Part shown: positions 16,630 to 24,609 of the stretch, one piece after another
Layout of the letters: each line of letters starts with the position of its first letter
Position numbering within the stretch: position 1 is the stretch's first letter
NCBI RefSeq assembly: GCF_900103135.1
Contig: NZ_FNGO01000007.1
Coordinates: forward strand, 1-64,000
Length of the DNA stretch: 64,000 nt
Direction of reading: 5' to 3'
Origin: Halarsenatibacter silvermanii
Lineage (GTDB): Bacteria; Bacillota; Halanaerobiia; Halanaerobiales; Halarsenatibacteraceae
The notes under the pieces: model-generated
What the model was told of the DNA's origin: nothing
The model's database searches: none
The model's input: only the letters and a program-made list of their open reading frames with translations
Made by a program: the position numbers and the translations under genes

Positions 16630-17691
16630 ATGGCCACTATGAAGGAAATTGAACTGGTGGATATAGAAAAATTTGCAGAAAAAGAGGTTGAAATTCCCGA
16701 GGTCGGTCCGGATCAGGTTTTGATAGAACCCGAAATATTTGGAATATGCGGCTCTGATGTCCATTCCTATACCGGTCACCATCCTTTTGTCGATCCTCCT
16801 ATCGTATTGGGGCATGAGTATTCGGGAATCGTTCGCAAAGTCGGTGAAAATGTTGATGATCTGGAAATAGGTCAGCGGGTAACTTCTGAAATAGTTATCA
16901 ACTGCGGAGTATGCCATAACTGTCGTGACGGCAGATATCAAATTTGTGAAAACGGAAAATATCTGGGAAATGTAGGCTGGAATGGAGCCATGGCTGAATA
17001 TCTGGTTATGTATGCAGATAAAGTTCATAAGCTCCCTGAAGAGCTGACTTCGCAGCAGGGAGCTATGGTTGAGCCCGCAGCTGTTGGGATTCATGCAGTC
17101 AGAAGATCTGATTTTCAGGTGGGTGATACGGCCCTGGTCCTGGGAGCGGGAGTTATAGGTAATTTAACCGCCCAGGCCTTGAAAGCTGCCGGAGCCAGCA
17201 GAGTTATTATCACAGATGTTATTGATGACAGGATTGAAAAAGCCAAAGAAACTGGCTGCAATGAGGCTTTAAATTCAGCCGATATAGACCTGCCGAAGTG
17301 GATAGAGGATAATCTCGGACGTGAAAATCTCAAAATTATTTTTGACTGTGTGGGGATTGAGCAAACACTTGATACAGCAATAAATATTGCCAGAAAGGGT
17401 TCGCAGATAATAATGGTCGGCGTCCCGCCTCCTACTGAAATTCCGGTAAATATGGCTTTCGTTCAGGATCGAGAGCTGGAAATTATAGGCAGTCTGCAGT
17501 ATATTGATAAGGATTACATCAGAGCTATAAACTTTATAAATGACGGGAGGCTGACTGTCGAGCCGCTTATCACACATGTGCTGCCGCTAGGTGAATACGA
17601 AAAGGGATTCGAGCTGGCCGGAAGTCAGGACGCGGCCCAAAGCGGCAGGATGAAAGTCATGCTCGAGCATGACTGGGAAGAGCAGGGTTGA
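16630..17691 (+). CDS. Zinc-dependent sorbitol/xylitol dehydrogenase-like protein
   Basis: A 353-residue MDR enzyme. Catalytic zinc ligands are in 'GICGSDVHSYTG' (Cys) and 'LGHEYSGIV' (His-Glu), with a further Glu in 'GAMVEPAAVG'. Four structural cysteines are in 'NCGVCHNCRDGRYQIC'. The Rossmann turn is 'VLGAGVIGNLTAQALKAAGA' followed by an acidic 'ITDV', so NAD is preferred. This set is typical of L-iditol/sorbitol and xylitol dehydrogenases, which turn polyols into ketoses; the exact substrate is open. Start: ATG behind AAAGGTG. It is probably co-transcribed with the SDR gene before it. Confidence 0.87.
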   Translation: MATMKEIELVDIEKFAEKEVEIPEVGPDQVLIEPEIFGICGSDVHSYTGHHPFVDPPIVLGHEYSGIVRKVGENVDDLEIGQRVTSEIVINCGVCHNCRDGRYQICENGKYLGNVGWNGAMAEYLVMYADKVHKLPEELTSQQGAMVEPAAVGIHAVRRSDFQVGDTALVLGAGVIGNLTAQALKAAGASRVIITDVIDDRIEKAKETGCNEALNSADIDLPKWIEDNLGRENLKIIFDCVGIEQTLDTAINIARKGSQIIMVGVPPPTEIPVNMAFVQDRELEIIGSLQYIDKDYIRAINFINDGRLTVEPLITHVLPLGEYEKGFELAGSQDAAQSGRMKVMLEHDWEEQG

Positions 17692-17699
17692 AGAATCTG

Positions 17700-17876
17700 C
17701 CAGCTTTTATTGAGTATTGAAGTTTATAACTACCCATTCAGCATACCCTGGATAGTAGTTTCTGCAGCTGGCTGCTGTCTGCACTGCCGATAGCGGCCTC
17801 GTGGCAGCATTGGGGCCCAATTTACTTCCTCCCTGTGGGTTTAAACTCAATAATGCCACTCTTTTTTGAACAGGTC
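17700..17876 (-). ncRNA. Candidate structured noncoding RNA (unidentified class)
   Basis: A gene-free stretch with strong structure. A 9-bp closing stem joins TTATTGAGT (17707-17715) and ACTCAATAA (17845-17853). Inside are several local hairpins: AACTAC/GTAGTT (17728-17733 with 17755-17760), TGCAG/CTGCA, CTGCC/GGCAG (17784-17788 with 17803-17807), ATTGG/CCAAT (17809-17821) and CCC/GGG. It contains no plausible reading frame. On the minus strand a TATAAT (17888-17883) with a 4/6 -35 (TCCACA) 17 bases upstream would start a transcript near 17876. On the plus strand T6 follows the closing stem, so strand is not certain. 6S-type or another Firmicute RNA such as the raiA motif are candidates, unproven. 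Confidence 0.45.
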
Positions 17877-17951
17877 AAGGTAATTATATCGTATGGTGGC
17901 TATTTTGTGGAGCTAAGAATTTTATGAGATGATAAAAAAATATTCACCAAT

Positions 17952-18000
17952 ATCAAAAAAACCATGAGGAGGTTTGATTACCCCTCATGGTTTTTTTGAT
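17952..18000. terminator. Bidirectional rho-independent terminator
   Basis: An 18-bp perfect stem (17952-17969 with 17983-18000) whose outer part is A7 on one side and T7 on the other, closed by a small inner helix. It can end transcripts from both directions: rightward past the dehydrogenase, and leftward from the exported helical protein gene. Confidence 0.9.
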
Positions 18001-18065
18001 GAATCTTCCCGAAAGGAAGAGTATGTCCTGTATGGAGCTGGTCAAATATCTCAGATGCTCCAGCA

Positions 18066-18896
18066 TCACAGCTGCTCCCTTAAAACATTAATCTCTTCGT
18101 AAAGATCAGAGCCTGCTTCGGTATAATCTTCGGAGGTTTCCAGAAGATTGCTGATAGAATTTTTCAGCTTATCAGTTTTAATATCACCCCTGAGCTCCTC
18201 CTCCAGCAGGGAAGCAAAAAGATCAGCTGTTTCCTCATCCTGAATGTCATCGGTCTGCTGTTCATCGTCGAGATAGATTGTCAATGATTCGGCCAGCTTT
18301 AAAAAGACCCGTCCTCTCTCTTTATCGCTGCGCGCGGTCAGTCCTCCGAGATTTTCCAGTTTTTCCTGATAGTTTAGTTCTTTTAAATCCAGATAAAGTT
18401 CGGCCAGATCCATATCTTCGGAAAAATCTCCCTGGCTCAAATTATTCAGCTGCTGATCTATATCTTCCAGCTTTGACTCGGTCTGTTTTGTTTTAATTTC
18501 AAAATCATAGGAGAAATCTTCCGCAGGGCCATAATCCTCACGGAAATGCTCGAGCAGATTCAGCGTTTCGTCGAGACTTTTTTCCGCTGAGAACTTTTCC
18601 GGCTCATTTTCAGCTCTCTCCTTGAAATTTTCCAGAAGGCTCACGTATGTCAGTATCCTGGCCTGTTCATCCCCGCGGATTAACTCATCCAGACCGGAAA
18701 TGATGGCGTCGGTCACTTTATATTGGGTTTCGTTTTCCGCCAGGCTTTTTGCTATTTCCTGCCAGTCAGATGGCAGGTCTGTGTCTGCAGTTTCTCCGGC
18801 CTCTACGATGGAGATTGGCGGAACTGTTAAAAACAACAAAAGGGCGATTAATATGATTAGAACAGATGATTTTAAAACCGATCGAAGAGAAAACAT
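18066..18896 (-). CDS. Exported helical protein of unknown function
   Basis: A 276-residue protein. Residues 1-32 are a signal peptide ('SVLIILIALLLFLTVPP', then 'ISIVEAGE'). The remainder is highly charged, acidic and almost entirely helical with leucine spacing, such as 'LEDIDQQLNNLSQGDF' and 'LLEEELRGDIKTDKLKNSI', so a helical-repeat or coiled-coil periplasmic protein is likely. I do not recognise a family. Its ATG overlaps the stop of a 17-codon membrane-peptide gene (TAATG), so the two are translationally coupled. Confidence 0.6.
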   Translation of the reverse strand: MFSLRSVLKSSVLIILIALLLFLTVPPISIVEAGETADTDLPSDWQEIAKSLAENETQYKVTDAIISGLDELIRGDEQARILTYVSLLENFKERAENEPEKFSAEKSLDETLNLLEHFREDYGPAEDFSYDFEIKTKQTESKLEDIDQQLNNLSQGDFSEDMDLAELYLDLKELNYQEKLENLGGLTARSDKERGRVFLKLAESLTIYLDDEQQTDDIQDEETADLFASLLEEELRGDIKTDKLKNSISNLLETSEDYTEAGSDLYEEINVLREQL

Positions 18897-18949
18897 TAGA
18901 TAACTCCCAGCAGAATAAATACAATCACGAGCAGCAAAACTGCTTCCAT
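18896..18949 (-). CDS. 17-residue hydrophobic membrane peptide, coupled to next gene
   Basis: Behind a clear GGAGGTGG (8-base gap) an ATG opens 17 codons: 'MEAVLLLVIVFILLGVI', one continuous hydrophobic helix. The TAA shares its last base with the ATG of the downstream exported protein (TAATG), a classic coupling arrangement. It could be a small membrane protein in its own right, or a leader peptide whose translation gates the next gene. It is far below usual gene-calling length limits. Confidence 0.6.
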   Translation of the reverse strand: MEAVLLLVIVFILLGVI

Positions 18950-19090
18950 TTAATCCACCTCCTTAACTGCTTTCCAATTTTTATTTAGTCTGTCAACTTG
19001 TGATTTTGAGCTTACCACAGAAAGTTTTGAAAATCAATAAATGTTTTTTACTGATTTAAAATTTTAAGCGTAGTAAAATTTTTTTTGTTA

Positions 19091-19099
19091 TGCTATAAT
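19091..19099 (+). promoter_or_regulatory. Extended -10 promoter of the ABC-2 exporter operon
   Basis: TGCTATAAT (TGn plus perfect TATAAT at 19094-19099), 23 bases before the TTG start; the -35 position (TAGTAA) is poor. The GGAGGG ribosome binding site is at 19111-19116. Confidence 0.6.
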
Positions 19100-19122
19100 A
19101 CAACAAATCGGGAGGGATAATC

Positions 19123-19971
19123 TTGATCCGGGTAGAGAATCTGAAAAAAAATTATGGAAACAAAGAAGTGCTGAAAGGGCTTGATTTTTTTATAGAAACC
19201 GGTGAGATTTTTTCTCTGCTGGGACCCAATGGTGCGGGTAAGACGACCACTATAAAAATTTTAACCGGACAGTTAGACCCTGATGCCGGCAGTGTGCAGA
19301 TCATGGAGAAAGATGTTTTCAGCCATCGGAAATTTTTGTGTCCTCGCCTGGGATTCATGCCGGAAGAAACCAACCTCTACGAACGGCTCAGCGTCAGGGA
19401 AAATTTGAAGTTTTTTTGCCGGCTATATGGGGTCGATTTTAATCGGATAGAAAAATATCTCAGTTTTGTGGGGATGGCTGCTGAGGCTGATACACCGGTA
19501 AAAAAGTTATCCCGGGGAATGAAGCAAAAGGTTTTGCTGATCAGATCTCTGCTGCATGAACCTGAAGTCCTGTTTTTGGATGAACCAGTCTCCGGTCTAG
19601 ATCCGGCTTCGGCTGCCAGCATACATCGGCTGCTGGAGAGATTGAACAATAAGGGGTTGACAATACTTCTCACCTCTCACGATATGGAAGAAGTGGATCG
19701 ACTAAGCGACAGGATAGCTTTTCTGGATGAGGGAGAAATAGCCGCACTTGATCATCCTACCTCACTTAAACTTAATCATTCTCCTGGCAAACTCGAGGTG
19801 CTGTTGAAAGTTGAGGGGAAAATTGAAAAGAGAACTTTAGAGATTAATTCTGAAAAAGCTGCCGATAAAATTGCCGGCTGGATGAAAGAAGGCAGGCTGG
19901 GGGCAGTACATTCAAGTGAACCTACACTGGCTGAAATTTTCGTCGACATCACCGGGAGTGAACTCAAATGA
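19123..19971 (+). CDS. ABC-2 exporter ATPase (NatA/CcmA-like)
   Basis: A 282-residue ATPase starting at TTG behind GGAGGG. Walker A is 'GPNGAGKTTTIKIL' near residue 36, the signature is 'LSRGMKQKVLLIRSL' (the SRGMKQ form is typical of this branch), Walker B is 'VLFLDEPVSGLDP' and the H-loop is in 'LTSHDMEE'. A C-terminal extension of about 70 residues after 'FLDEGEIAALDHP' is usual for NatA-type ATPases. The stop overlaps the permease start (ATGA). With the single permease next to it, it should form an exporter; drug, sodium or lipid export cannot be separated. Confidence 0.9.
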   Translation: MIRVENLKKNYGNKEVLKGLDFFIETGEIFSLLGPNGAGKTTTIKILTGQLDPDAGSVQIMEKDVFSHRKFLCPRLGFMPEETNLYERLSVRENLKFFCRLYGVDFNRIEKYLSFVGMAAEADTPVKKLSRGMKQKVLLIRSLLHEPEVLFLDEPVSGLDPASAASIHRLLERLNNKGLTILLTSHDMEEVDRLSDRIAFLDEGEIAALDHPTSLKLNHSPGKLEVLLKVEGKIEKRTLEINSEKAADKIAGWMKEGRLGAVHSSEPTLAEIFVDITGSELK

Positions 19972-20681
19972 ATTATCGCCTGAGGATAATCGCTGCCATA
20001 CTGCTCAAAGAATTTCAGGATATAAAAAAGAATAAAAATCTGCTGGTTATGTATTTTTTGCCCGTGCTTTTAACGATCATTTTTACCTATTTTGTGCCTG
20101 ATATGCCCTCAGGCTTCGCTCTCAATATTGGGCTTTTATTTCTGGTTGTGATGATGGGGATGTATGTGCCTTCTATGCTGATTGCCGAAGAAAAAGAGAA
20201 GAAAACACTTGAGGTGCTGCTGTTCTCACCGGCCGGTGCAGAAGAAGTTCTTATCGGCAAGGGTCTTCTCACATATATATCAATTCTGATCGTCACTCTG
20301 CTGCTGGTCCTGATTGTGGGGCTGGAAGGCAGAAGTCTTATAATTATCTTTTTGTCCACAGCACTTATTTCCATATTCTCTATTATGGTGGGGATGATGG
20401 TGGGACTTTTATCTCCCGATCAGAGATCTACAGGCACCATCGGTCTGCCTGTATATATGCTTTTACTGCTGGTGCCCCAGCTGGCTGCCCTGTCCGGAGC
20501 GGGAGTGATGAATTTTTTGGCGTCATTACTGCCGACCACCTATTATTTTAAGATTCAGGAAAAAGCTATCGCCCAGGCACTCCAGCCGGGAGATTTAGCG
20601 CTGGAGTTTGCGGTTCTGGTTATTAGCATATTCGTTTCTTTCATAGCTCTGGTATTTCTCTACAGAAAAAAAGGTATATGA
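19968..20681 (+). CDS. ABC-2 type permease
   Basis: A 237-residue membrane protein with six predicted helices: 'LVMYFLPVLLTIIFTYFV' first, then 'IGLLFLVVMMGMYVPSML', 'TYISILIVTLLLVLIVGL', 'IIIFLSTALISIFSIMVG', 'GLPVYMLLLLVPQLAAL' and a last one before the C-terminal 'YRKKGI'. The 'EKEKKTLEVLLFSPAGAEEV' segment after helix 2 is the amphipathic coupling region of ABC-2 permeases such as NatB. It overlaps the ATPase gene by four bases. A shared transcript may continue into the barrel gene 42 bases on. Confidence 0.88.
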   Translation: MNYRLRIIAAILLKEFQDIKKNKNLLVMYFLPVLLTIIFTYFVPDMPSGFALNIGLLFLVVMMGMYVPSMLIAEEKEKKTLEVLLFSPAGAEEVLIGKGLLTYISILIVTLLLVLIVGLEGRSLIIIFLSTALISIFSIMVGMMVGLLSPDQRSTGTIGLPVYMLLLLVPQLAALSGAGVMNFLASLLPTTYYFKIQEKAIAQALQPGDLALEFAVLVISIFVSFIALVFLYRKKGI

Positions 20682-20723
20682 GAGGGAGCGGATCAGTTTA
20701 AAGGAGGCTAAAGGAGGTAAAAA

Positions 20724-21487
20724 ATGAAAAAAGTTATCACATTAAGCCTTAGTGCGGTGTTGATAATATTTATGACATTTGTCTATATTCCGGGAAATAT
20801 AAGGGCGGAGACTGTGGATATGGAAGCTGACACAGAGATATTAGAGCAGGGGCTGGCCGGACTTAATCTGCGTGTAGGCTCGGGGCTGGCGGTCGGTTTT
20901 CTTCGCATGAACATAGGGGATCTTAATGATCTGCTGGAGGAGGATGGTTTTCCGGCTCTAGATCGCAATGTTTTTCTTTATGGCGCTGGAGCTGTAGCCG
21001 GCAGGGTAGAAGGGGACCGGTTGGGAGCGGTTTATCGCCGGGGTTCTGTTGATTCCAGCACTGATGGTAATCAAGCCGGGTTGAGCTTAAATTATGCTGG
21101 TTTGATATATGAAAGAGGCAGAGAGGTAGAGGATAGAGAGAACACAGATATAGCTCTGGGATTAATGGGAGGGATAGGCAGCATGGAGTTATATTGGAGT
21201 TATATTTAAATGCCGGTGAACCCGGTGAATTTCCCGAGATTTTGGAGGAAGTTTCCCTAAAGGAACATAATTCTGTCACCCTGAAAAAAGATTTTCTGGC
21301 TTTAAAACCCAATTTTAATCTGCATCACAGGCTGCGGGGATCGCTGGCAATGGATTTATCCGTTGGCTATCTTTTCACTCATGATCTGGGCCGGGGCTGG
21401 GAGATAGGGAACGAATCCGTAAAAAGTGATCCCATATCAAATCTCAGAGGGCCTGAGCTGGGTCTGCAGTTGACCTATACATTTTAA
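20724..21487 (+). pseudogene. Outer-membrane barrel protein, frameshifted by an 11-bp tandem duplication
   Basis: The gene begins at ATG 20724 behind AAGGAGG with a signal peptide ('ITLSLSAVLIIFMTFVYI' then 'NIRA'). Barrel-like strands follow, such as 'VGSGLAVGFLRMNIGDLN' and 'VFLYGAGAVAGRV'. At 21184-21205 the 11-mer TGGAGTTATAT occurs twice in tandem, which shifts the frame and gives a stop at 21209. With one copy removed, the frame reads 'GSMELYLNAGEPGEFPEI' and runs on to a typical barrel end, 'LGLQLTYTF', at 21487. The restored protein is about 250 residues. This is a recent inactivating or switchable mutation. It lies directly after the ABC-2 exporter genes and may be functionally linked with them. 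Confidence 0.75.
21184..21205 (+). repeat. 11-bp perfect tandem duplication inside a barrel gene
   Basis: TGGAGTTATAT at 21184-21194 is repeated exactly at 21195-21205. Eleven bases is not a multiple of three, so one copy is in frame and two copies are not. Confidence 0.95.
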
Positions 21488-21527
21488 GATATTTTTTATT
21501 ATTTTTCTATCCAAACCCGGAATTTGA

Positions 21528-21536
21528 TGATATAAT
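21528..21536 (+). promoter_or_regulatory. Extended -10 promoter before the unknown 207-residue protein
   Basis: TGATATAAT at 21528-21536 has the TGn extension; the -35 region is weak. It lies 115 bases before the gene start at 21652. Confidence 0.5.
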
Positions 21537-21651
21537 GAGATTACAAAGAAAATCGTCAAATTTTAGCGGCCCTGGCGCCCTGGCGAGCCTGGAACTGAGG
21601 GAAAAAAAGTTCGCGGATTTTGCTGTAACTAATTAAAAGAAGGTGAAGCAG

Positions 21652-22272
21652 ATGAAGATTGATAAAATTCCGGGAGTAAATCCTGTTGAAACTGGCAGGG
21701 GGTCTGCTGGCAAAAATGAAGCCAATAAAGCTGAAAAAAACCGCAGCAATAACAGCGATAACAATGTCAGCAATAATGAAAATGATAAATATTTGCCGGG
21801 CATCCGCAATTCAAATAAGACCACCTATGATAGGCCGGCTGACAGGATAGATCAAAAAGCTCTGGATGAGATTAAAAAGGCAGCCGATTCGGCCCAAAAC
21901 CGTCTTAGAGCACTTGTTAAAGAACTTTTGACCAGACAGGGTATGACTTTTGAAGAAGCTATGGCCTCTCCGGAAAAAGTAGAAGTTGATGAAGAGGCAG
22001 CAGCTGAAGCCAGAGAGATGATTTCAGAGGGCGGTATATATAGCTCGGAAGCAGTTAGCGACAGGATTGTCAACTTTGCCCGGGCAATTTCCGGCGATGA
22101 TACGGAAAAGTATGATCTCTTAAGGGAGGCCATCGATAAAGGCTTTGATGAAGCCAGAAGGATTCTGGGCGGCAGTCTTCCTGAAGTTTCCGAAACAACC
22201 TATGATCTCGTCATGGAAAAGCTTGATCACTGGGCGTCGGAGTCAGAACAAACTAACGAGCAGAATGGATGA
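21652..22272 (+). CDS. Conserved cytoplasmic protein of unknown function
   Basis: A 206-residue protein without signal or membrane segment. ATG 21652 is chosen over GTG 21643 because AGAAGG lies 8 bases before it. Residues 1-60 are low-complexity and Asn/Lys-rich ('NNSDNNVSNNENDKY'). The rest is helical and acidic, with 'RIVNFARAISGDDTEKYDLL' and 'LVMEKLDHWASES' near the end. I recall similar C-terminal segments in Firmicute and proteobacterial proteins of unknown function (DUF5610-like), without being sure. It is a single-gene unit with its own promoter and terminator. Confidence 0.55.
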   Translation: MKIDKIPGVNPVETGRGSAGKNEANKAEKNRSNNSDNNVSNNENDKYLPGIRNSNKTTYDRPADRIDQKALDEIKKAADSAQNRLRALVKELLTRQGMTFEEAMASPEKVEVDEEAAAEAREMISEGGIYSSEAVSDRIVNFARAISGDDTEKYDLLREAIDKGFDEARRILGGSLPEVSETTYDLVMEKLDHWASESEQTNEQNG

Positions 22273-22361
22273 CAGTTTAAAGAGTCCCGGGTATGTGCCG
22301 CAGCAAAAGGATTCTGGATATTTTCCTGGTTTTTGGATTGATAGTGGATTGAATAACTACA

Positions 22362-22410
22362 GGGCAGCGTCGGTCAGTTTCAGTCAGCCGGCGCTGCCCA
22401 TAATTTTTTA
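22362..22410 (+). terminator. Rho-independent terminator
   Basis: GGGCAGCGTCGG (22362-22373) pairs with CCGGCGCTGCCC (22388-22399), allowing one G-U, and is followed by ATAATTTTTT. It ends the unit of the unknown 206-residue protein. Confidence 0.85.
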
Positions 22411-22496
22411 GGGTTTTTGTTTTCAGCGGTATAACGGAGGCAAATCAGAGAGCAGCCTATCGGCAGAAAAATCCAGCTCATTCAGCACAATTGTCT

Positions 22497-24062
22497 TTAA
22501 AGATATATTGTTCCAGCCGGACCGAGGGGAAGCCCCAGACCAAACCAGATGATGAGCAGCACAGTCCAGGCCAGCATAAAACCCACTGAGTATGGTACCA
22601 TCGTGGAGATTATAGTCCCCAGCTCTATATCTTCATCATACTTCTTGGCGAAGGCGATGATTATGGGGAAATAGGGCAAAAGAGGTGTGACGATGTTTGT
22701 GGTTGAATCACCAATTCTATAGGCCATCTGAGCAAATTCGGGGCTGTATCCCAGCTGCATCAAAAGCGGCACGAATACCGGGGCCATTATTGCCCATTTT
22801 GCAGAAGCGCTGCCCACGAATAGATTGATAAAACCCGATACTATGATGAATACCAGAATCAGGGGCAGGCCGGTAAAACCTATAGCTTCCAGAAAATCAG
22901 CTCCGGCGATGGCCAGAATTTCGCCCAGGTTCGACCAGCTGAAATACTCCACAAACTGAGCGGCGGCAAAAGCCAGAGCCACGTAAGCGCCCATATCCTC
23001 CATAGCCTGCTCCATAAAGCCAGCAACATCATCGCTGCTGGTTATAGTTCCAGCTTTGCGGCCGTAGGCTATGCCCGGAATGATGAAGAAAAGAGTTATT
23101 ATCGGTACCATTCCGGCCATAAAAGGTGAGGCGGCATCTATAAGCTCACCCGCTTCTGTGCGCAGTATGCCCCATTCCGGCACTGTACCTAAAATCAGGA
23201 GACCTACACATACCAAAAACCAAAGACCTGCTGAACGCAGCCCTCTTTTTTCTTCGGGTTTTAGATCTTCCAGTTCTTCTTCACTGGCTCCCGGTCCACC
23301 ATCCTCGGAGGCGCTATCTTCCGGTGAGTAGGTGCCAAACCGGGGATCTACCACCTTTTCCGTGACCAGAGTACCGACCAGAGTTATAACAAAAGTGGAA
23401 ACGATCATGAAGTAATAATTCACCGAAGGATCGACGAAGTAATCGGGATCGATGATATGTGCCGCCTCTTCTGTTATTCCAGCAAGCATAGGATCCAGAG
23501 TGCCGAGCAGCAGGTTGGCGCTGAAGCCTCCCGAAACTCCGGCAAAGGCAGCTGCCAGACCAACTATTGGATGTCGTCCCATCGCCTTGAATATAACCGC
23601 CCCCAGCGGAACGAGCACTACGTAACCGGCATCAGAAGCGAGGTTTGACATAATACCGGCAAAAACAACCGCTGAAGTGATGTATTTTTCTGGAGTTCCC
23701 ATGATGACCTTTTTGAGCAGAGCCGTAATGAGACCACCGTAATCGGCGACTCCGACTCCTATCATGGCTACCAGAACCACGCCCAGCGGGGCAAATCCTG
23801 TGAAATTGTCGACGGCTTCGGTGAGAATTCTCTGAAATCCTTCGACCGAAATCAAATTGAAAGCCTCGATAGTCTCGCCGGTGGTGGGATGTTCTACAGT
23901 TACTCCCGCAGCTGCTACCACCGCAGAAATTATTATGACAAAAAGAGCCATGATGAAAAACAGGATTAGGGGATGCGGCAGCCGATTTCCAGCTCTCTCG
24001 ACGCGGTCAAGAAGAGCGTCGATAATCCCGCGATTCTGCTGATTGTTTTTTTCAGCTGACAT
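22497..24062 (-). CDS. abgT: AbgT-family transporter (p-aminobenzoyl-glutamate type)
   Basis: A 521-residue membrane protein with about 11-13 helices, matching the AbgT family length (E. coli AbgT about 508). Conserved parts are visible: 'RVERAGNRLPHPLILFFIMA' at the N-terminus, 'FAPLGVVLVAMIGVGVADYG' near residue 95, 'AGVSGGFSANLLLGTLDPML' near 180 and 'FINLFVGSASAKWAIMAPVF' near 410. A hydrophilic acidic loop near residue 255 is rich in Glu/Ser. Family members import p-aminobenzoyl-glutamate or export sulfonamides. An M20 amidase that could cleave an imported amide is on the other side of the insertion-sequence relics, transcribed oppositely. AGGAGG precedes the ATG. Confidence 0.92.
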   Translation of the reverse strand: MSAEKNNQQNRGIIDALLDRVERAGNRLPHPLILFFIMALFVIIISAVVAAAGVTVEHPTTGETIEAFNLISVEGFQRILTEAVDNFTGFAPLGVVLVAMIGVGVADYGGLITALLKKVIMGTPEKYITSAVVFAGIMSNLASDAGYVVLVPLGAVIFKAMGRHPIVGLAAAFAGVSGGFSANLLLGTLDPMLAGITEEAAHIIDPDYFVDPSVNYYFMIVSTFVITLVGTLVTEKVVDPRFGTYSPEDSASEDGGPGASEEELEDLKPEEKRGLRSAGLWFLVCVGLLILGTVPEWGILRTEAGELIDAASPFMAGMVPIITLFFIIPGIAYGRKAGTITSSDDVAGFMEQAMEDMGAYVALAFAAAQFVEYFSWSNLGEILAIAGADFLEAIGFTGLPLILVFIIVSGFINLFVGSASAKWAIMAPVFVPLLMQLGYSPEFAQMAYRIGDSTTNIVTPLLPYFPIIIAFAKKYDEDIELGTIISTMVPYSVGFMLAWTVLLIIWFGLGLPLGPAGTIYL

Positions 24063-24360
24063 CTTTTGCCTCCTATAGTTTGTTATTATATTAACTATTC
24101 TTCTAATTGAAATATACAGAAAACAGAAAAAAACACCGACTGTGCGCTAGATGCTGGTATAACAAAGATTTAGTCAGTTAAAAAACAAATAAAATAAAGT
24201 AATAAAGCAGACATGATCCTTCTACAGGCCATAATTTTATCAAACAAAATGGGATTTTTTCAAGTATTTGCCGAAAATAATCAAAATTTCAGCACATATT
24301 GTATATAAATTAACAAGCTAATAGCAGCAAACTTCGGCCAGTAAAACTTACCGAAGTTCA
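24063..24360. other. Upstream region of the AbgT gene; no further gene
   Basis: A/T-rich sequence holding the AbgT ribosome binding site and, on the minus strand, a TATAAT at 24090-24085. No reading frame or repeat of note was found up to the insertion-sequence relics. Confidence 0.4.
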
Positions 24361-24480
24361 TCCGAGAAAGCCCCGCTGATGTAATCGGCGGGGATGAATC
24401 GGCGTTGTTCCCTCTTTCTTGTACGTAAACCCTTTTATGTTATAATGATATAAATATTTGAAACAAAGGGGTTTATATTA

Positions 24481-24609
24481 ATGAATACCTATAAAAGCAC
24501 AAGACACGCAAAGTTTCTTTTAAATTATCATTTTGTATGGATACCAAAGTATAGAAAAACAATTTTAGATAATCCTGAAATTAAAAAGTTAATTCTAGAA
24601 GGGTGTTGA
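24481..24609 (+). pseudogene. tnpA: IS200/IS605 transposase TnpA, N-terminal 40 codons only
   Basis: ATG 24481 follows AAAGGGG and opens with 'STRHAKFLLNYHFVWIPKY', the hallmark start of Y1 (HUH) transposases of IS200/IS605. The frame is cut at codon 40 ('KKLILE') by the inserted element, which adds Gly-Cys and a stop. The HUH metal motif and catalytic Tyr, which lie further on, are missing. After the inserted element only a short tail remains. Confidence 0.8.

Noticed and set aside
24371-24393. Hairpin read as a terminator of an upstream gene
   Set aside because: No gene transcribed toward it ends nearby, no U tract follows, and its arm is shared with the IS right-end hairpin.
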